From the NCBI RefSeq assembly GCF_003182485.1, contig NZ_QGTX01000001.1:2744001-2808000 (forward strand): 64,000 nucleotides of DNA. Reading direction: 5' to 3'. The translations under genes and the position numbers were made by a program. Shown piece by piece: positions 19,459 to 27,633 of the stretch (positions are counted from its first letter, which is position 1; the number at the start of each line of letters is the position of its first letter). This stretch comes from Geodermatophilus normandii (GTDB lineage: Bacteria; Actinomycetota; Actinomycetes; Mycobacteriales; Geodermatophilaceae). Below the pieces are notes generated by a model. It saw only the letters and a program-made list of their open reading frames with translations. It was not told the origin of the DNA and searched no databases.

Positions 19459-20312
19459 GCGGCCGGGCGCTGGTCACCGGCGCCGGCGGGTTCGTCGGCG
19501 GCCACCTGGTGGCGCGGCTGCGGGCCGACGGCTGGGACGTGACCGGCCTGACCCGTGCCGACGTCGACCTCGCCGACCCCGTCGCCGCCGCGGCCGCCGT
19601 GCGGGCCGCGGACCCCGACGTCGTCTTCTCCCTGGCGGCCGGCCGTGCCAAGGCGACCGCGGCGGAGCGCGCCGCCACGGTGGCGGTCAACACCAGCCCG
19701 TGGCTGGTCGACGCCCTGCCCGGGCGCTGCCGCGCGGTGGTCCGTCTCGGGTCGTCCACCGAGTACGCCGCCGGCCCGCGACCGCTGGACGAGGACGCCC
19801 CGCTGCGCCCCCGCGGCTTCTTCGGCGCGACCAAGGCGGCCGGGTCCCTGCTGCTGCAGGCGGCCGCCGCCGAGCGGGGCGTGCGGGCCACGGTGCTGCG
19901 CGCGTTCCAGGTCTACGGGCCCGGCGACCACCCGACCCGGCTGGTGCCGGTCGTGCTCGCCGCCGCGCGCACCGGCGCGACGGTGCCCCTCCCGGCCGGG
20001 GTCAGCCGGCGCGACTGGGTGTGGGTCGGGGACGTCGTCGACGCCTGCGTGCGGGCCGCGCTGGCCGACTCCCTGCCCTCCGGCAGCGTGCTCAACGTCG
20101 GCACCGGCGTGCAGACCGGCGTGGCCGAGCTCGTCGCCGTCGCCGAACGGGTCACCGGCCGGCCGATCGCCACCGCGCCCGGTACCCATCCCGGCCGGCA
20201 CTGGGACACCGCCGACTGGGTGTGCGACCCCCGCGCGGCGCGGTCCCTGCTCGGGTGGGAGCCGACCGTCGGCCTCGAGGAGGGGCTGGCGCGCACGTGG
20301 GCGGCGCGGTGA
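19455..20312 (+). CDS. NAD-dependent sugar epimerase/dehydratase (extended SDR)
   Basis: 285 residues. Rossmann motif TGAGGFVGGHL near the start; SSTEYA with the catalytic Ser/Thr; downstream the expected Y-x3-K is replaced by RGFFGATKAAG, i.e. Phe where Tyr is normal, so catalysis may be altered or use another residue. The late DWVWVGDVVDACVRA is typical for UDP/GDP-sugar 4-epimerases and reductases. Overlaps its upstream and downstream genes by four bases each. Probably makes the nucleotide sugar used by the GT2 partner. Confidence 0.8.
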   Translation: MSGRALVTGAGGFVGGHLVARLRADGWDVTGLTRADVDLADPVAAAAAVRAADPDVVFSLAAGRAKATAAERAATVAVNTSPWLVDALPGRCRAVVRLGSSTEYAAGPRPLDEDAPLRPRGFFGATKAAGSLLLQAAAAERGVRATVLRAFQVYGPGDHPTRLVPVVLAAARTGATVPLPAGVSRRDWVWVGDVVDACVRAALADSLPSGSVLNVGTGVQTGVAELVAVAERVTGRPIATAPGTHPGRHWDTADWVCDPRAARSLLGWEPTVGLEEGLARTWAAR

Positions 20313-21073
20313 GCGGTCCCCGCGTCGCCGTGGTCGTCCCCGTGTACGGCAACGAGGGGACGCTGCGGCCGCTGGCGGCGCGGCTGGCGGCGGCGCTCGC
20401 GGGCCGGGACTGGCGGCTGCGGCTGGTGGTCGACGCCTCGCCCGACGGCAGCCTCGCGGTCGCGCGCGAGCTCGCGGCGGCCGATCCGCGGGTGGCCGTC
20501 ACCGCCCTGGAGGTCAACGTCGGCCAGCACCGGGCGCTGGCCACCGGGCTGCACGTGGAGGACGCCGACGTCTGGGTGTGCCTGGACGCCGACCTGCAGG
20601 ACCCGCCGGAGGCGGTGCCGGCCCTCCTCGACCGGCTGGCCCGGGGCGACGCCGGCGCGGTCTTCGCCGGCCGCCGGGGGCGGTACGAGTCGCCGCTGCG
20701 GCGGCTGACCGGTGACGCGCACCGGCGGGTGGCCGCCCGCCTCACCGGCCTGCCGCCCGACGCCGGTGCCTTCCTCGCCCTCGGGCCCGCGGTGCGCGAC
20801 GCCGTCGTGGCGGCCGTGCTGGCCGGGTCCGCGCCCAGCGTCGTGCTCGCCGCCGGCCTGGCCGGCACCCCGCTGGCCAGCGTGCCGGTCGAGCGGGACC
20901 GCCGGCCGGAGGGGACGTCGGCGTGGACCGGCCGGGCCCGGCTGCGCCAGTCGCTGCGGTCGCTGGCCTGGGCGGCGGGGCGCCGGGTCAGCGGGTCCAG
21001 AGCTGGACGACGAGGTCGGTCTTCGTCGCCGGGAGGTCCCAGGTCCGGGTCAGGGACAGGCCGGCGTCCCTGA
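20309..21073 (+). CDS. Family 2 glycosyltransferase, polyprenyl-phosphate sugar synthase-like
   Basis: 254 residues. GT-A fold with VAVVVPVYGNEGTL, the nucleotide-binding VVDASPDGS (one acidic residue shorter than the usual VDDxSxD) and the metal/donor motif DLQDPPEA characteristic of dolichol-/polyprenyl-phosphate hexose synthases. No transmembrane pair at the C-terminus. Starts four bases inside the epimerase gene. Its reading frame runs 86 bases into the convergent GT-C gene, and the last 30 residues are Arg/Ser/Gly-rich and unlike the family, so the true end may be nearer 20985. Likely product: a polyprenyl-P sugar for a membrane transferase. Confidence 0.75.
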   Translation: MSGPRVAVVVPVYGNEGTLRPLAARLAAALAGRDWRLRLVVDASPDGSLAVARELAAADPRVAVTALEVNVGQHRALATGLHVEDADVWVCLDADLQDPPEAVPALLDRLARGDAGAVFAGRRGRYESPLRRLTGDAHRRVAARLTGLPPDAGAFLALGPAVRDAVVAAVLAGSAPSVVLAAGLAGTPLASVPVERDRRPEGTSAWTGRARLRQSLRSLAWAAGRRVSGSRAGRRGRSSSPGGPRSGSGTGRRP

Positions 21074-22418
21074 GGACCGCGTCGTCGTCGGTGGGCACCG
21101 GCTCCCCGTCGATGAGGCGGCGGACCAGCCAGACGCGGTCGGCGTCGGCGGGGGCGTCGTCGGGTGGGAGGACGACGTCCGGGCGCAGCCGCGGGCCCAG
21201 CGTCCGGACGAAGTGGTCGAGCCCGAGCGCCGCGCGCTGGTCGGCCGCCACCACCGGCTCACCGGGGCGCTGCTCCTCCAGCAGGAGGGCGACGGCGTCG
21301 TCGGAGCGCTCCCGCGGCTCCCGGACCGCCAGCGGCGCGCTCGCCAGGAGGGACAGGCCGACCAGCGCGGCGGCCACCGGCGTCCGCGCGCCCCGGGGCA
21401 GCGCCGTCGCACCCGCCGCGGCCAGGACGCCGAGCCCGAGCAGCCCGGCCAGCAGGTAGCGGGGCAGGTACACCGGCCGGACGGTCTCGGCGGCCAGCAG
21501 GAGGAGCAGCGGGACGAGCACCCAGCAGACGCCGACCACGCGCACCCCGGCGCCGCGCAGCGCGCCGACCACGGCGAGCCCGACGGTCAGGTACAGCAGC
21601 GGCGTGCGACCCCCGGCCCAGGCCTCCACGGCGAGGTCGGCGAGCGTGCCGCCGGTGTCGCGCAGGTGCTCGGCGTTGCGCGAGCCGGTGCCGTTGAGCA
21701 GGTTGACGCCGATCAGCGCCGCCACCGGCAGGGCGGCGAGAGCGCCGACGACCACCACCCGGACGGCCGCCCGGCCGCGGAGAAGGAGCGCCGCGACGAC
21801 GAACGCGGCCAGCACCGTGACGGCGTACCAGTGCATCAGGCCCATCCCGGCGCCGGCGAGGCCGAACAGCAGCAGCCCGCGCCCGTCCTGCAGCCAGCGG
21901 GCCAGGCCCAGCAGCGCCCCGCCGGTGGCCAGGACGGCGAGTCCGTAGCTGCGGGCCTCCACGGCCTGCTCGAGCAGCAGCGGGGCGGTCGCCAGGACGA
22001 GGCCGGCCAGGACGCCGGTCGCCCGGCCCGCCAGCCGGGTCACCGCCCGCGACACCAGCGCCAGCCCCCCGGCGGTGGCCAGCACCGAGGACACCCGCAG
22101 GGCGGTGTCGCCCCCTAGGCCCGGCAGCGAGACCCACAGGTGCACGACGAGGTAGTAGGGCGCGTTGTAGGAGGGCGGGACGTCGGCGAGGTAGCTGGTG
22201 ACGCCCTCGCCGGTGGCGATCGCCCGCAGGATGTCGGCGAGCGGACGGCGGGCGACCTCGGCGGTGAACGCCTCGTCGAACCAGAGCCCGTGGCCGGGGG
22301 CGAGCAGCCCCGCGCAGAGCAGCACCAGCAGCGCCGAGGGGAGCAGCTCCACCGGGGACCAGCGCCGCGGGCGGTCCGTCGGCGCCGGGGCGTCCGCCGC
22401 CGTCGTCGTCGTCGCCAC
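20988..22418 (-). CDS. GT-C membrane glycosyltransferase (GT39/ArnT-like)
   Basis: 476-residue polytopic protein with about 10-11 helices. After helix 1 it has GHGLWFDEAFTAEVARRPLAD, the acidic first-loop motif of GT-C enzymes (PMT, ArnT), and later LLEQAVEARSYGLAVL. Such enzymes use polyprenyl-phosphate sugars and act on the outer face of the membrane. The C-terminal domain after the last helix is soluble. GTG 22418 (VATTTTAADAP) is the first start giving a cytosolic tail before helix 1. Convergent with the GT2 that could supply its donor. Confidence 0.8.
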   Translation of the reverse strand: MATTTTAADAPAPTDRPRRWSPVELLPSALLVLLCAGLLAPGHGLWFDEAFTAEVARRPLADILRAIATGEGVTSYLADVPPSYNAPYYLVVHLWVSLPGLGGDTALRVSSVLATAGGLALVSRAVTRLAGRATGVLAGLVLATAPLLLEQAVEARSYGLAVLATGGALLGLARWLQDGRGLLLFGLAGAGMGLMHWYAVTVLAAFVVAALLLRGRAAVRVVVVGALAALPVAALIGVNLLNGTGSRNAEHLRDTGGTLADLAVEAWAGGRTPLLYLTVGLAVVGALRGAGVRVVGVCWVLVPLLLLLAAETVRPVYLPRYLLAGLLGLGVLAAAGATALPRGARTPVAAALVGLSLLASAPLAVREPRERSDDAVALLLEEQRPGEPVVAADQRAALGLDHFVRTLGPRLRPDVVLPPDDAPADADRVWLVRRLIDGEPVPTDDDAVLRDAGLSLTRTWDLPATKTDLVVQLWTR

Positions 22419-22717
22419 GGGACCGCAGCGTAGGCGGCCCGCTTCCGCCGGCAGAGCCGGCGCGACACCCGGCACGAGTTGGTCACCGTGCCCCCACCGC
22501 TCGCGGACTTGCGGCGGGCACCTGCCGAATGCCGACCGCGCGTGGTGGACGGCGAACCTCACAGCGCCGGTCGGTGAGCCATCGGCCGCCGTGCAGGGGC
22601 CCGCCGCCAGCGTGCGAGCGGTGGGGGGCACGGTGGTCCTTACCGACGTCGCGGACGCCGTCTGTGCCGCCCTCGGACGGGACGTCCCACCGCATCCGCC
22701 CAGGTCAGTGCCTGTTT
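22419..22717. other. Gene-poor interval before the DUF222 gene
   Basis: About 300 bases between the GT-C start and the DUF222 promoter. Short frames on both strands lack a ribosome-binding site or recognisable protein pattern. It presumably holds the promoter of the GT-C gene on the minus strand; no hairpin or repeat was found. Confidence 0.5.
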
Positions 22718-22740
22718 CTGTCGTACCCCCGCTCTAGGTT
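22718..22740 (+). promoter_or_regulatory. DNA-damage-type promoter (RecA-NDp/PafBC-like)
   Basis: CTGTCGTAC, exactly 8 bases, then TAGGTT. This matches the layout of the mycobacterial LexA-independent damage promoter (TTGTCRGTG-N8-TAnnnT), with differences in the last three bases of the -35 half. TAGGTT lies six bases before GTG 22747, so the transcript is leaderless. The same CTGTCGTAC-N8-TAG arrangement occurs at 36821-36843. Confidence 0.6.
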
Positions 22741-22746
22741 CGTGGT

Positions 22747-24213
22747 GTGTCCGGGAGCGGTATGGGATCGGTGGCCGACGCGCCGTCGTCCGTGCCGCGG
22801 CTGGACGAGGCGCCGCGGCTGGATGAGGCGTTGGCGGTCGGGTCCTGGTCGGTGGCGGAGCAGGCTGCGGAGTTGGAGCGGCTGCAGGCGCACCGGTCGG
22901 CGATCGCGGCGTTCGAGTGCCGGCTCATCGCCGGGCTGGCCGGCGCCCGTGCCGACTTCTTCGACACCTCGATCGAGCGGGGCGGTGAGCGCCCGGCGTC
23001 GTGGTCGGAGGGCGGGCTGGCCGGGGTCGGTGAGTTCTTCGTCGACGAGCTGGCCCAGGTGCTGCGGTGCTCGGTCACCGAGGCATCCGTCCGTGCCGAG
23101 CTGGCCCTGGTGCTGACCCGCCACCTGCAGGCCACCTGGGCGGCGCTCGCCGACGGGCGCATCGACTGGCCGCGGGCGCGGGCGATGGCGGCGGAGGTGT
23201 CCGAGCCGGTGCGCCGCGGTGACCGGACGGCCGTCGTCGCCGCCGTGGAGGCCCTCGTGCTGCCCCGGGCGATGGACCTCGGCGTGCGGGCGCTGCGGAC
23301 GGCGGTGCACCGCGAACTCGTGCGCCTCGACGAGGGCGCGGCCGACCGGCGACGGAAGGAGGCCCGCGACTGCGCCGACGTGACCGTCCGGCCGCTGCCG
23401 GACGGCATGTCCGAGCTGATCACGCTCCTGCCGCACGAGACCGCGGTGGCGATCCGCGAGACCGCTGACGTCTCCGCCCGCATGGCGAAGGAGGCAGGGG
23501 ACGCACGCCCGATCGGCGTCATCCGCGCGGAGGTCCTCGCCGACCTGGTGCTGCGTCCCTGGGACGACTCGCGGCCACCGGTCACGGCCCACCTGACGGT
23601 GCTCTCTCCCCTGTCTGCTCTGGAGGGCCGCCGCGGTGGTGGACCGGCGGAGGTCGACGGCCAGCCGATCACCTCTGCTCACTTGCGCGAGCTCCTCGGC
23701 CGGCTGGACGCCCTGTGCCCGGGTGGGCTGCAGGTCCCCCGTGGCGGCAGCGTCGACGCCGCCTTGACGGACCCGGTCAGCGGCCGCCTGCGCGCCGTCG
23801 TGCCCATCGAGGAGCTCCGCCGCCTCGCCGGACGCGGTTGCCCCGACCACCCCTCGGGCGCCTGCGGCTGCCCGGTGCTCGACCGGCCGGTCGTCGCCGA
23901 CGGCTACCGGCCCAGGCGCGCCCAGTACCGGTTCGTCACCACCCGCGACCGCACCTGCCGGATGCCCGGCTGCTGCATCCGGGCGGGGCACGCCGACCTC
24001 GACCATGTCCTCCCGCACCCCGAGGGCGCCACTGACTGCACCAACCTGTGCTGCCTGTGCCGCCGGCACCACCGCCTCAAGACCCACGGCCGTGGCTGGC
24101 AGTTCGCCATGGACGCCGACGGGGTGCTCACCGTCACCACACCCACCGGCACGACCCGCGTGACGAGACCACCGGGCCTCCGCGAGCCGTCGGCGGACGC
24201 ACCGCCGTTCTGA
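22747..24213 (+). CDS. DUF222 / HNH endonuclease domain protein (13E12 type)
   Basis: 488 residues. N-terminal DUF222 helical region (about 30-350) with the typical ALADGRIDWPRARAM and LTDPVSGRLRAVVPIEELRRLA. C-terminal HNH domain with RDRTCRMPGCCIRAGHADLDHVLPHPEGATDCTNLCCLCRRHHRLKT, the Cys pairs and DLDH metal site being intact. This family is highly multiplied in Geodermatophilaceae and related to the mycobacterial 13E12 repeat genes; its role (repair, mobility or defence) is unsettled. GTG 22747 fits a leaderless start from a damage-type promoter. It looks intact and is not flanked by repeats. Confidence 0.88.
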   Translation: MSGSGMGSVADAPSSVPRLDEAPRLDEALAVGSWSVAEQAAELERLQAHRSAIAAFECRLIAGLAGARADFFDTSIERGGERPASWSEGGLAGVGEFFVDELAQVLRCSVTEASVRAELALVLTRHLQATWAALADGRIDWPRARAMAAEVSEPVRRGDRTAVVAAVEALVLPRAMDLGVRALRTAVHRELVRLDEGAADRRRKEARDCADVTVRPLPDGMSELITLLPHETAVAIRETADVSARMAKEAGDARPIGVIRAEVLADLVLRPWDDSRPPVTAHLTVLSPLSALEGRRGGGPAEVDGQPITSAHLRELLGRLDALCPGGLQVPRGGSVDAALTDPVSGRLRAVVPIEELRRLAGRGCPDHPSGACGCPVLDRPVVADGYRPRRAQYRFVTTRDRTCRMPGCCIRAGHADLDHVLPHPEGATDCTNLCCLCRRHHRLKTHGRGWQFAMDADGVLTVTTPTGTTRVTRPPGLREPSADAPPF

Positions 24214-24223
24214 CTTCCCGGCG

Positions 24224-24790
24224 TCAGGGGTCGGTGCGGGCGCCGCGGGCGCGCTGCAGGGCCGGACTGCCGATCCACAGCCAGCCGAGCAGCACCGCGA
24301 CGACACCGCCGGTGACCAGGGCCAGGGGGAGGGTGAAGAGGAAGTCGACCACCAGCACCACCGCGGCCACGATCGCGACGGCCAGCACGCACAGCCCCAG
24401 GAAGGCCAGGCGGTTGCTGCGCCGCAGCAGGTCCTCCTTGTCGTGCTGCCGGAACAGCGCGCGGTGCTGCGCGGCCGGCGCGATGAGCAGGGCGGTGGCG
24501 GCGACCGCGGCGACGAGGGTCACGAAGTAGACGTCGCGCTGGAAGTCGGTGGCCCGCTCCGTCGCCTGCTGGAACGGCACCACCAGCAGGAAGGCGAAGA
24601 GGAACTGCACGCCCGGCAGCGCGATCCGCAGCTCGTTGAGCAGCTCCATGAGCTCCCGGTCGATGCGCTCGGCGTGGGTCTCGTCGCGGTCGTCCGCTCC
24701 GCGACGGTCCTCCCCGGCCCTCCGGTGTCGGGGTCCCGGATCCGGCCGCGCATCCCGTCGTGCCCGCTGACCAGAGCCCGTCGTCGCCAT
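24224..24790 (-). CDS. DUF6328-like four-helix membrane protein
   Basis: 188 residues. A hydrophilic Arg/Asp-rich N-terminus is followed by ELMELLNELRIALPGVQFLFAFLLVVPFQQ and three further helices. LLNELR(I/V)xxPGVQ with the following helix and the RHDKEDLLRRSNRLA-like loop are typical of DUF6328 proteins of actinobacteria. Function unknown, membrane-located. ATG 24790 (MATTGSG) is clear. It ends 10 bases from the convergent DUF222 gene. Confidence 0.75.
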   Translation of the reverse strand: MATTGSGQRARRDARPDPGPRHRRAGEDRRGADDRDETHAERIDRELMELLNELRIALPGVQFLFAFLLVVPFQQATERATDFQRDVYFVTLVAAVAATALLIAPAAQHRALFRQHDKEDLLRRSNRLAFLGLCVLAVAIVAAVVLVVDFLFTLPLALVTGGVVAVLLGWLWIGSPALQRARGARTDP

Positions 24791-24920
24791 GTCCGTGGGT
24801 CTCCCCTCCAGCTCCGGCCGTCCCCCGGCGCCCCGCGACCCCCGGCCGTTCAGCGGCCGTATACCCGGCGGCCACCTGGTGATCACCTGGGAACCGTCCG
24901 GTACCGGGTAGGGGAGGGGC

Positions 24921-25148
24921 ATGTCGATGTGGGAGCCGATGACGCCGAACCGCCACCGCCCGGACGACGAGATCGCCGCCGCGGACCCCGGTGCCGGCGC
25001 GCCACCGCCGGCCGCGGGCTTCGGCGTGGAGGGCGAGGAGCCGGACCGTCCCGAGCAGGCCGAGGCCCCGCCGGTCGCGCCCGGCGCTCCCGACACCGTC
25101 TTCCGCACGCCGGACCCCGCCGACGTCCGGCGCGAGCGCGGCGCCTGA
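24921..25148 (+). CDS. 75-residue acidic, Pro-rich hypothetical protein
   Basis: MSMWEPMTPNRHRPDDEIAA followed by Gly/Ala/Pro/Glu-rich sequence with no predicted fold. ATG 24921 has GGGGAGGGG directly upstream, the best support for it being real. Ends seven bases before the convergent stop at 25156. Probably a small disordered protein; unknown role. Confidence 0.5.
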   Translation: MSMWEPMTPNRHRPDDEIAAADPGAGAPPPAAGFGVEGEEPDRPEQAEAPPVAPGAPDTVFRTPDPADVRRERGA

Positions 25149-25155
25149 GGACCGG

Positions 25156-25413
25156 TCAGATCAGCGGGCTGGGCGCCGTCCCGGGGCCCTCGTCGGGCTG
25201 GTCGGCCTCGCGCAGGTCGTGCGCCATGCGCACCCGGGCGGCGGGGTACACGTCGACGGCGCCGTCGGCGTCCTCGAGGTAGCACCATCCGTCGGCGAAC
25301 AGCACGTGGCAGTCCTCGTACACCTCGCGCGCCGTCGGGAGGCCGCCCGGCTCGGCGATCTCGATGCGACCGGCTCTGTGCCACTGCCCGGGCCTGATCC
25401 TGCGGAAGTCCAT
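25156..25413 (-). CDS. 85-residue hypothetical protein
   Basis: MDFRRIRPGQWHRAGRIEIAEPGGLPTAREVYEDCHVLFADGWCYLEDADGAVDVYPAARV: a compact, well-ordered composition suggesting a small beta-rich domain. No family recognised. ATG 25413 chosen; divergent from the methionine aminopeptidase gene with 82 bases between. Confidence 0.6.
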   Translation of the reverse strand: MDFRRIRPGQWHRAGRIEIAEPGGLPTAREVYEDCHVLFADGWCYLEDADGAVDVYPAARVRMAHDLREADQPDEGPGTAPSPLI

Positions 25414-25495
25414 GGCGGCCACCGTGGCACCGGCTGCGGGTGTCCGGCCAGTCCGCGGCGGCCCGGGTGGTCGGGCGTCTCGTACCGTCGACGGC

Positions 25496-26278
25496 GTGGA
25501 CCTGACCGTTCTCCCGCCGCGCACCGCCGACGAACTCGACGCCATGCGCGCCGCCGGGCGCGTGGTGGCGCAGACGCTGGCGGCGGTGCGGGCGGCGGCG
25601 GTCCCCGGGGTGAAGCTGCGCGAGCTCGACGACCTCGCGAGGACGACGATGTACGAGGCGGGCGCGACCTCGTCGTTCCTCGGCTACAAGCCGTCCTGGG
25701 CGCCGACGGCCTACAACGGCGTCCTCTGCCTGTCCCCGAACGAGGTCGTCGTGCACGGCCGGCCGAGCGGCCAGCGGCTCAAGGACGGCGACCTGCTCAG
25801 CGTCGACTGCGGCGCGGTCGTCGACGGCTGGAACGGCGACGCCGCGTTCTCCGTGCTGGTGGGGGAGCACCCCTCCGACGCGGACGCCCGGCTCGTCACC
25901 GCGACCGAGGAGGCGCTCGCCGCCGGCGTCGCCGCCGCGGTGCCGGGCGCGACGCTGCTCGACGTCGCCCGCGCCGTCGACGCCGTCGCCCGCCGGTACG
26001 GCTACGCGCACCTGCCCGACCACGGCGGGCACGGCATCGGCCGGTCGATGCACGAACCGCCGTTCGTGCCCAACCAGCCGCTGGCCGGGCTGGACCGCGT
26101 GCGCCTGCACACCGGCAGCACGCTCGCGATCGAGCCGATGCTCCTGGCCGGCGGCGAGCGCTACCGGCACAAGAGGGACGGCTGGGCGGTGGTCACCGCC
26201 GACGGCAGCCGCGCCGCCCACGTCGAGCACACCGTGGCGGTCACCGACGACGGGCCGGTCGTCCTCACCGCCGCCTGA
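25496..26278 (+). CDS. map: Type I methionine aminopeptidase
   Basis: 260 residues. Removes the initiator methionine from new proteins in the cytosol. Metal ligands are visible in order: DCGAVVDGWNGD (two Asp), GHGIGRSMHEPP (His), STLAIEPM (Glu) and HVEHTVAV (Glu). GTG 25496 follows TACCGT (25483-25488) by seven bases, so a leaderless start is likely. This is a stand-alone copy, not next to adk/infA as the ribosomal-operon map usually is, so a second map gene elsewhere in the genome is expected. Confidence 0.92.
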   Translation: MDLTVLPPRTADELDAMRAAGRVVAQTLAAVRAAAVPGVKLRELDDLARTTMYEAGATSSFLGYKPSWAPTAYNGVLCLSPNEVVVHGRPSGQRLKDGDLLSVDCGAVVDGWNGDAAFSVLVGEHPSDADARLVTATEEALAAGVAAAVPGATLLDVARAVDAVARRYGYAHLPDHGGHGIGRSMHEPPFVPNQPLAGLDRVRLHTGSTLAIEPMLLAGGERYRHKRDGWAVVTADGSRAAHVEHTVAVTDDGPVVLTAA

Positions 26279-26285
26279 GCCGGCC

Positions 26286-27461
26286 TCACCGGCGCCGGCG
26301 CCGGGTCACCGCCCGCCGCAGCGCGCGCCGCTGCGCCCCGGCCAGCGGCGGCGGCGCCCACGACGTCGACGGCGGGTGCAGCGCGGTGCCCAGCTCCACG
26401 CGCAGCAGGTCCACCGTGTCGAGGAGGCTGCCGTGCTGCGACCAGCCGGCCGGGTCGGTGCGGGGGTCGACGAGCAGGGCGTCGGCGAGCCGGCCGCGCA
26501 GCTCGAGCAGCGTCCCCAGCCGGTCGGCGTCGGAGGGCGGCGTGGTCCCGGCGGCCACCGTCGCGGCGTCGTGCAGGGTGGTGGCGACGGCGCGCAGCAC
26601 GTCGGCCAGCGCCTCCCGCGCGGGCCGCGACCACGCCTGGCCGGCGTCGTCCTCGGGCAGGAAGTAGGTGCGGTCGAGCAGCACGCGGGTGAGCGTGCGC
26701 AGGCTGACGTGGACGCGCTCGAGGGCGTTGAGCGTGTTGCGCAGCCGGGGCTGGGCCTCGCGGGCCACCCGCCCGCGGGGGTTGAGCCGGGCGCTCTCCT
26801 CGGTGCGGGCCAGGCGGCGGTCGGCCCGGGCCACCTCCGTTCCCAGCCCGCGGGCGCGCTCGAGCAGGGAGTCGGCGACGCGGCGCGACCACGTGCCGCC
26901 CAGTGCGCTCGCCACGTCCTCGCAGAAGCCGGCCATGCGCTCGGCCAGCTCCGCGATCGCCTCGCTGGCCGGCTGGACGTACAGCGGTGGCGCGACGAGC
27001 AGGTTCACCAGGACACCGACGCCCGCGCCGATCAGCGTCTCGGTGATCCGGCCCAGCGCCGCGTTCTCCGCTCCGCCCACGGCCAGCACGAGCATCGCGC
27101 TGATCGGGACCTCGGCCAGGTGGGGCCCGAGCCGCAGCAGCCGCCCGACCACCAGCGAGATCCCGACGACGAGGCCGAGGCTCCACCAGGTGAGCCCGAC
27201 GACGGAGGCGAACAGCACCGCGATGAGGACCCCCGCGGTGACGCTCGCGACCCGCTCCCAGCCGGTGGCCAGCGTCTCGTACAGCGTGAGCTGCACGACC
27301 AGCAGCGCGGTCAGCGGGGCGAGGATCGGCGAGCTGGTGGTGTCCAGCCAGGTGGCGATCTGGAAGGCCACCACCGCGGCCAGCACGGTCTTGGCGGTGC
27401 GCAGGCCGGGGGTGCGCCCACGCCGCACCAGCCGGGCGACCAGCGAACGCGGTCCGGCCAC
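26286..27461 (-). CDS. FUSC-family / aromatic-acid exporter-like membrane protein
   Basis: 391 residues. N-terminal half has six closely spaced helices (TAKTVLAAVVAFQIATWL, ILAPLTALLVVQLTLYETL, VASVTAGVLIAVLFASVVGL and others), the FUSC/ArAE_1 pattern. The C-terminal half is a long helical cytosolic domain rich in Arg. Related proteins include aromatic-acid efflux components; the substrate is unknown. GTG 27461 lies six bases after GACACT, a weak leaderless promoter. Convergent with map, separated by seven bases. Confidence 0.75.
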   Translation of the reverse strand: MAGPRSLVARLVRRGRTPGLRTAKTVLAAVVAFQIATWLDTTSSPILAPLTALLVVQLTLYETLATGWERVASVTAGVLIAVLFASVVGLTWWSLGLVVGISLVVGRLLRLGPHLAEVPISAMLVLAVGGAENAALGRITETLIGAGVGVLVNLLVAPPLYVQPASEAIAELAERMAGFCEDVASALGGTWSRRVADSLLERARGLGTEVARADRRLARTEESARLNPRGRVAREAQPRLRNTLNALERVHVSLRTLTRVLLDRTYFLPEDDAGQAWSRPAREALADVLRAVATTLHDAATVAAGTTPPSDADRLGTLLELRGRLADALLVDPRTDPAGWSQHGSLLDTVDLLRVELGTALHPPSTSWAPPPLAGAQRRALRRAVTRRRRR

Positions 27462-27498
27462 GGGTGCAGTGTCCCCGCCGAGCGGCCCCCGACGCGCG

Positions 27499-27532
27499 CC
27501 GGCCGCCGTCCGCGGGTGCGGACGGCGGCCGG
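27499..27532. terminator. 15-bp perfect GC hairpin
   Basis: CCGGCCGCCGTCCGC pairs with GCGGACGGCGGCCGG around GGGT. It lies between two minus-strand genes and likely ends the upstream transcript (27634-28179). Confidence 0.7.
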
Positions 27533-27633
27533 GGAGTGCGGGGCCGGCCGAGGCCGGACTGCGGGTGTCGGTCCGGGACACGGTCCCCCAGGGAGCCCGG
27601 TCCGGCCGTCCCCGGGCCGGCGGCCCGGGGGCG

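Noticed and set aside
22747-24213. DUF222/HNH gene as a group II intron, homing element or insertion sequence
   Set aside because: No intron structure, terminal inverted repeats or target duplications flank it, and it has its own promoter.
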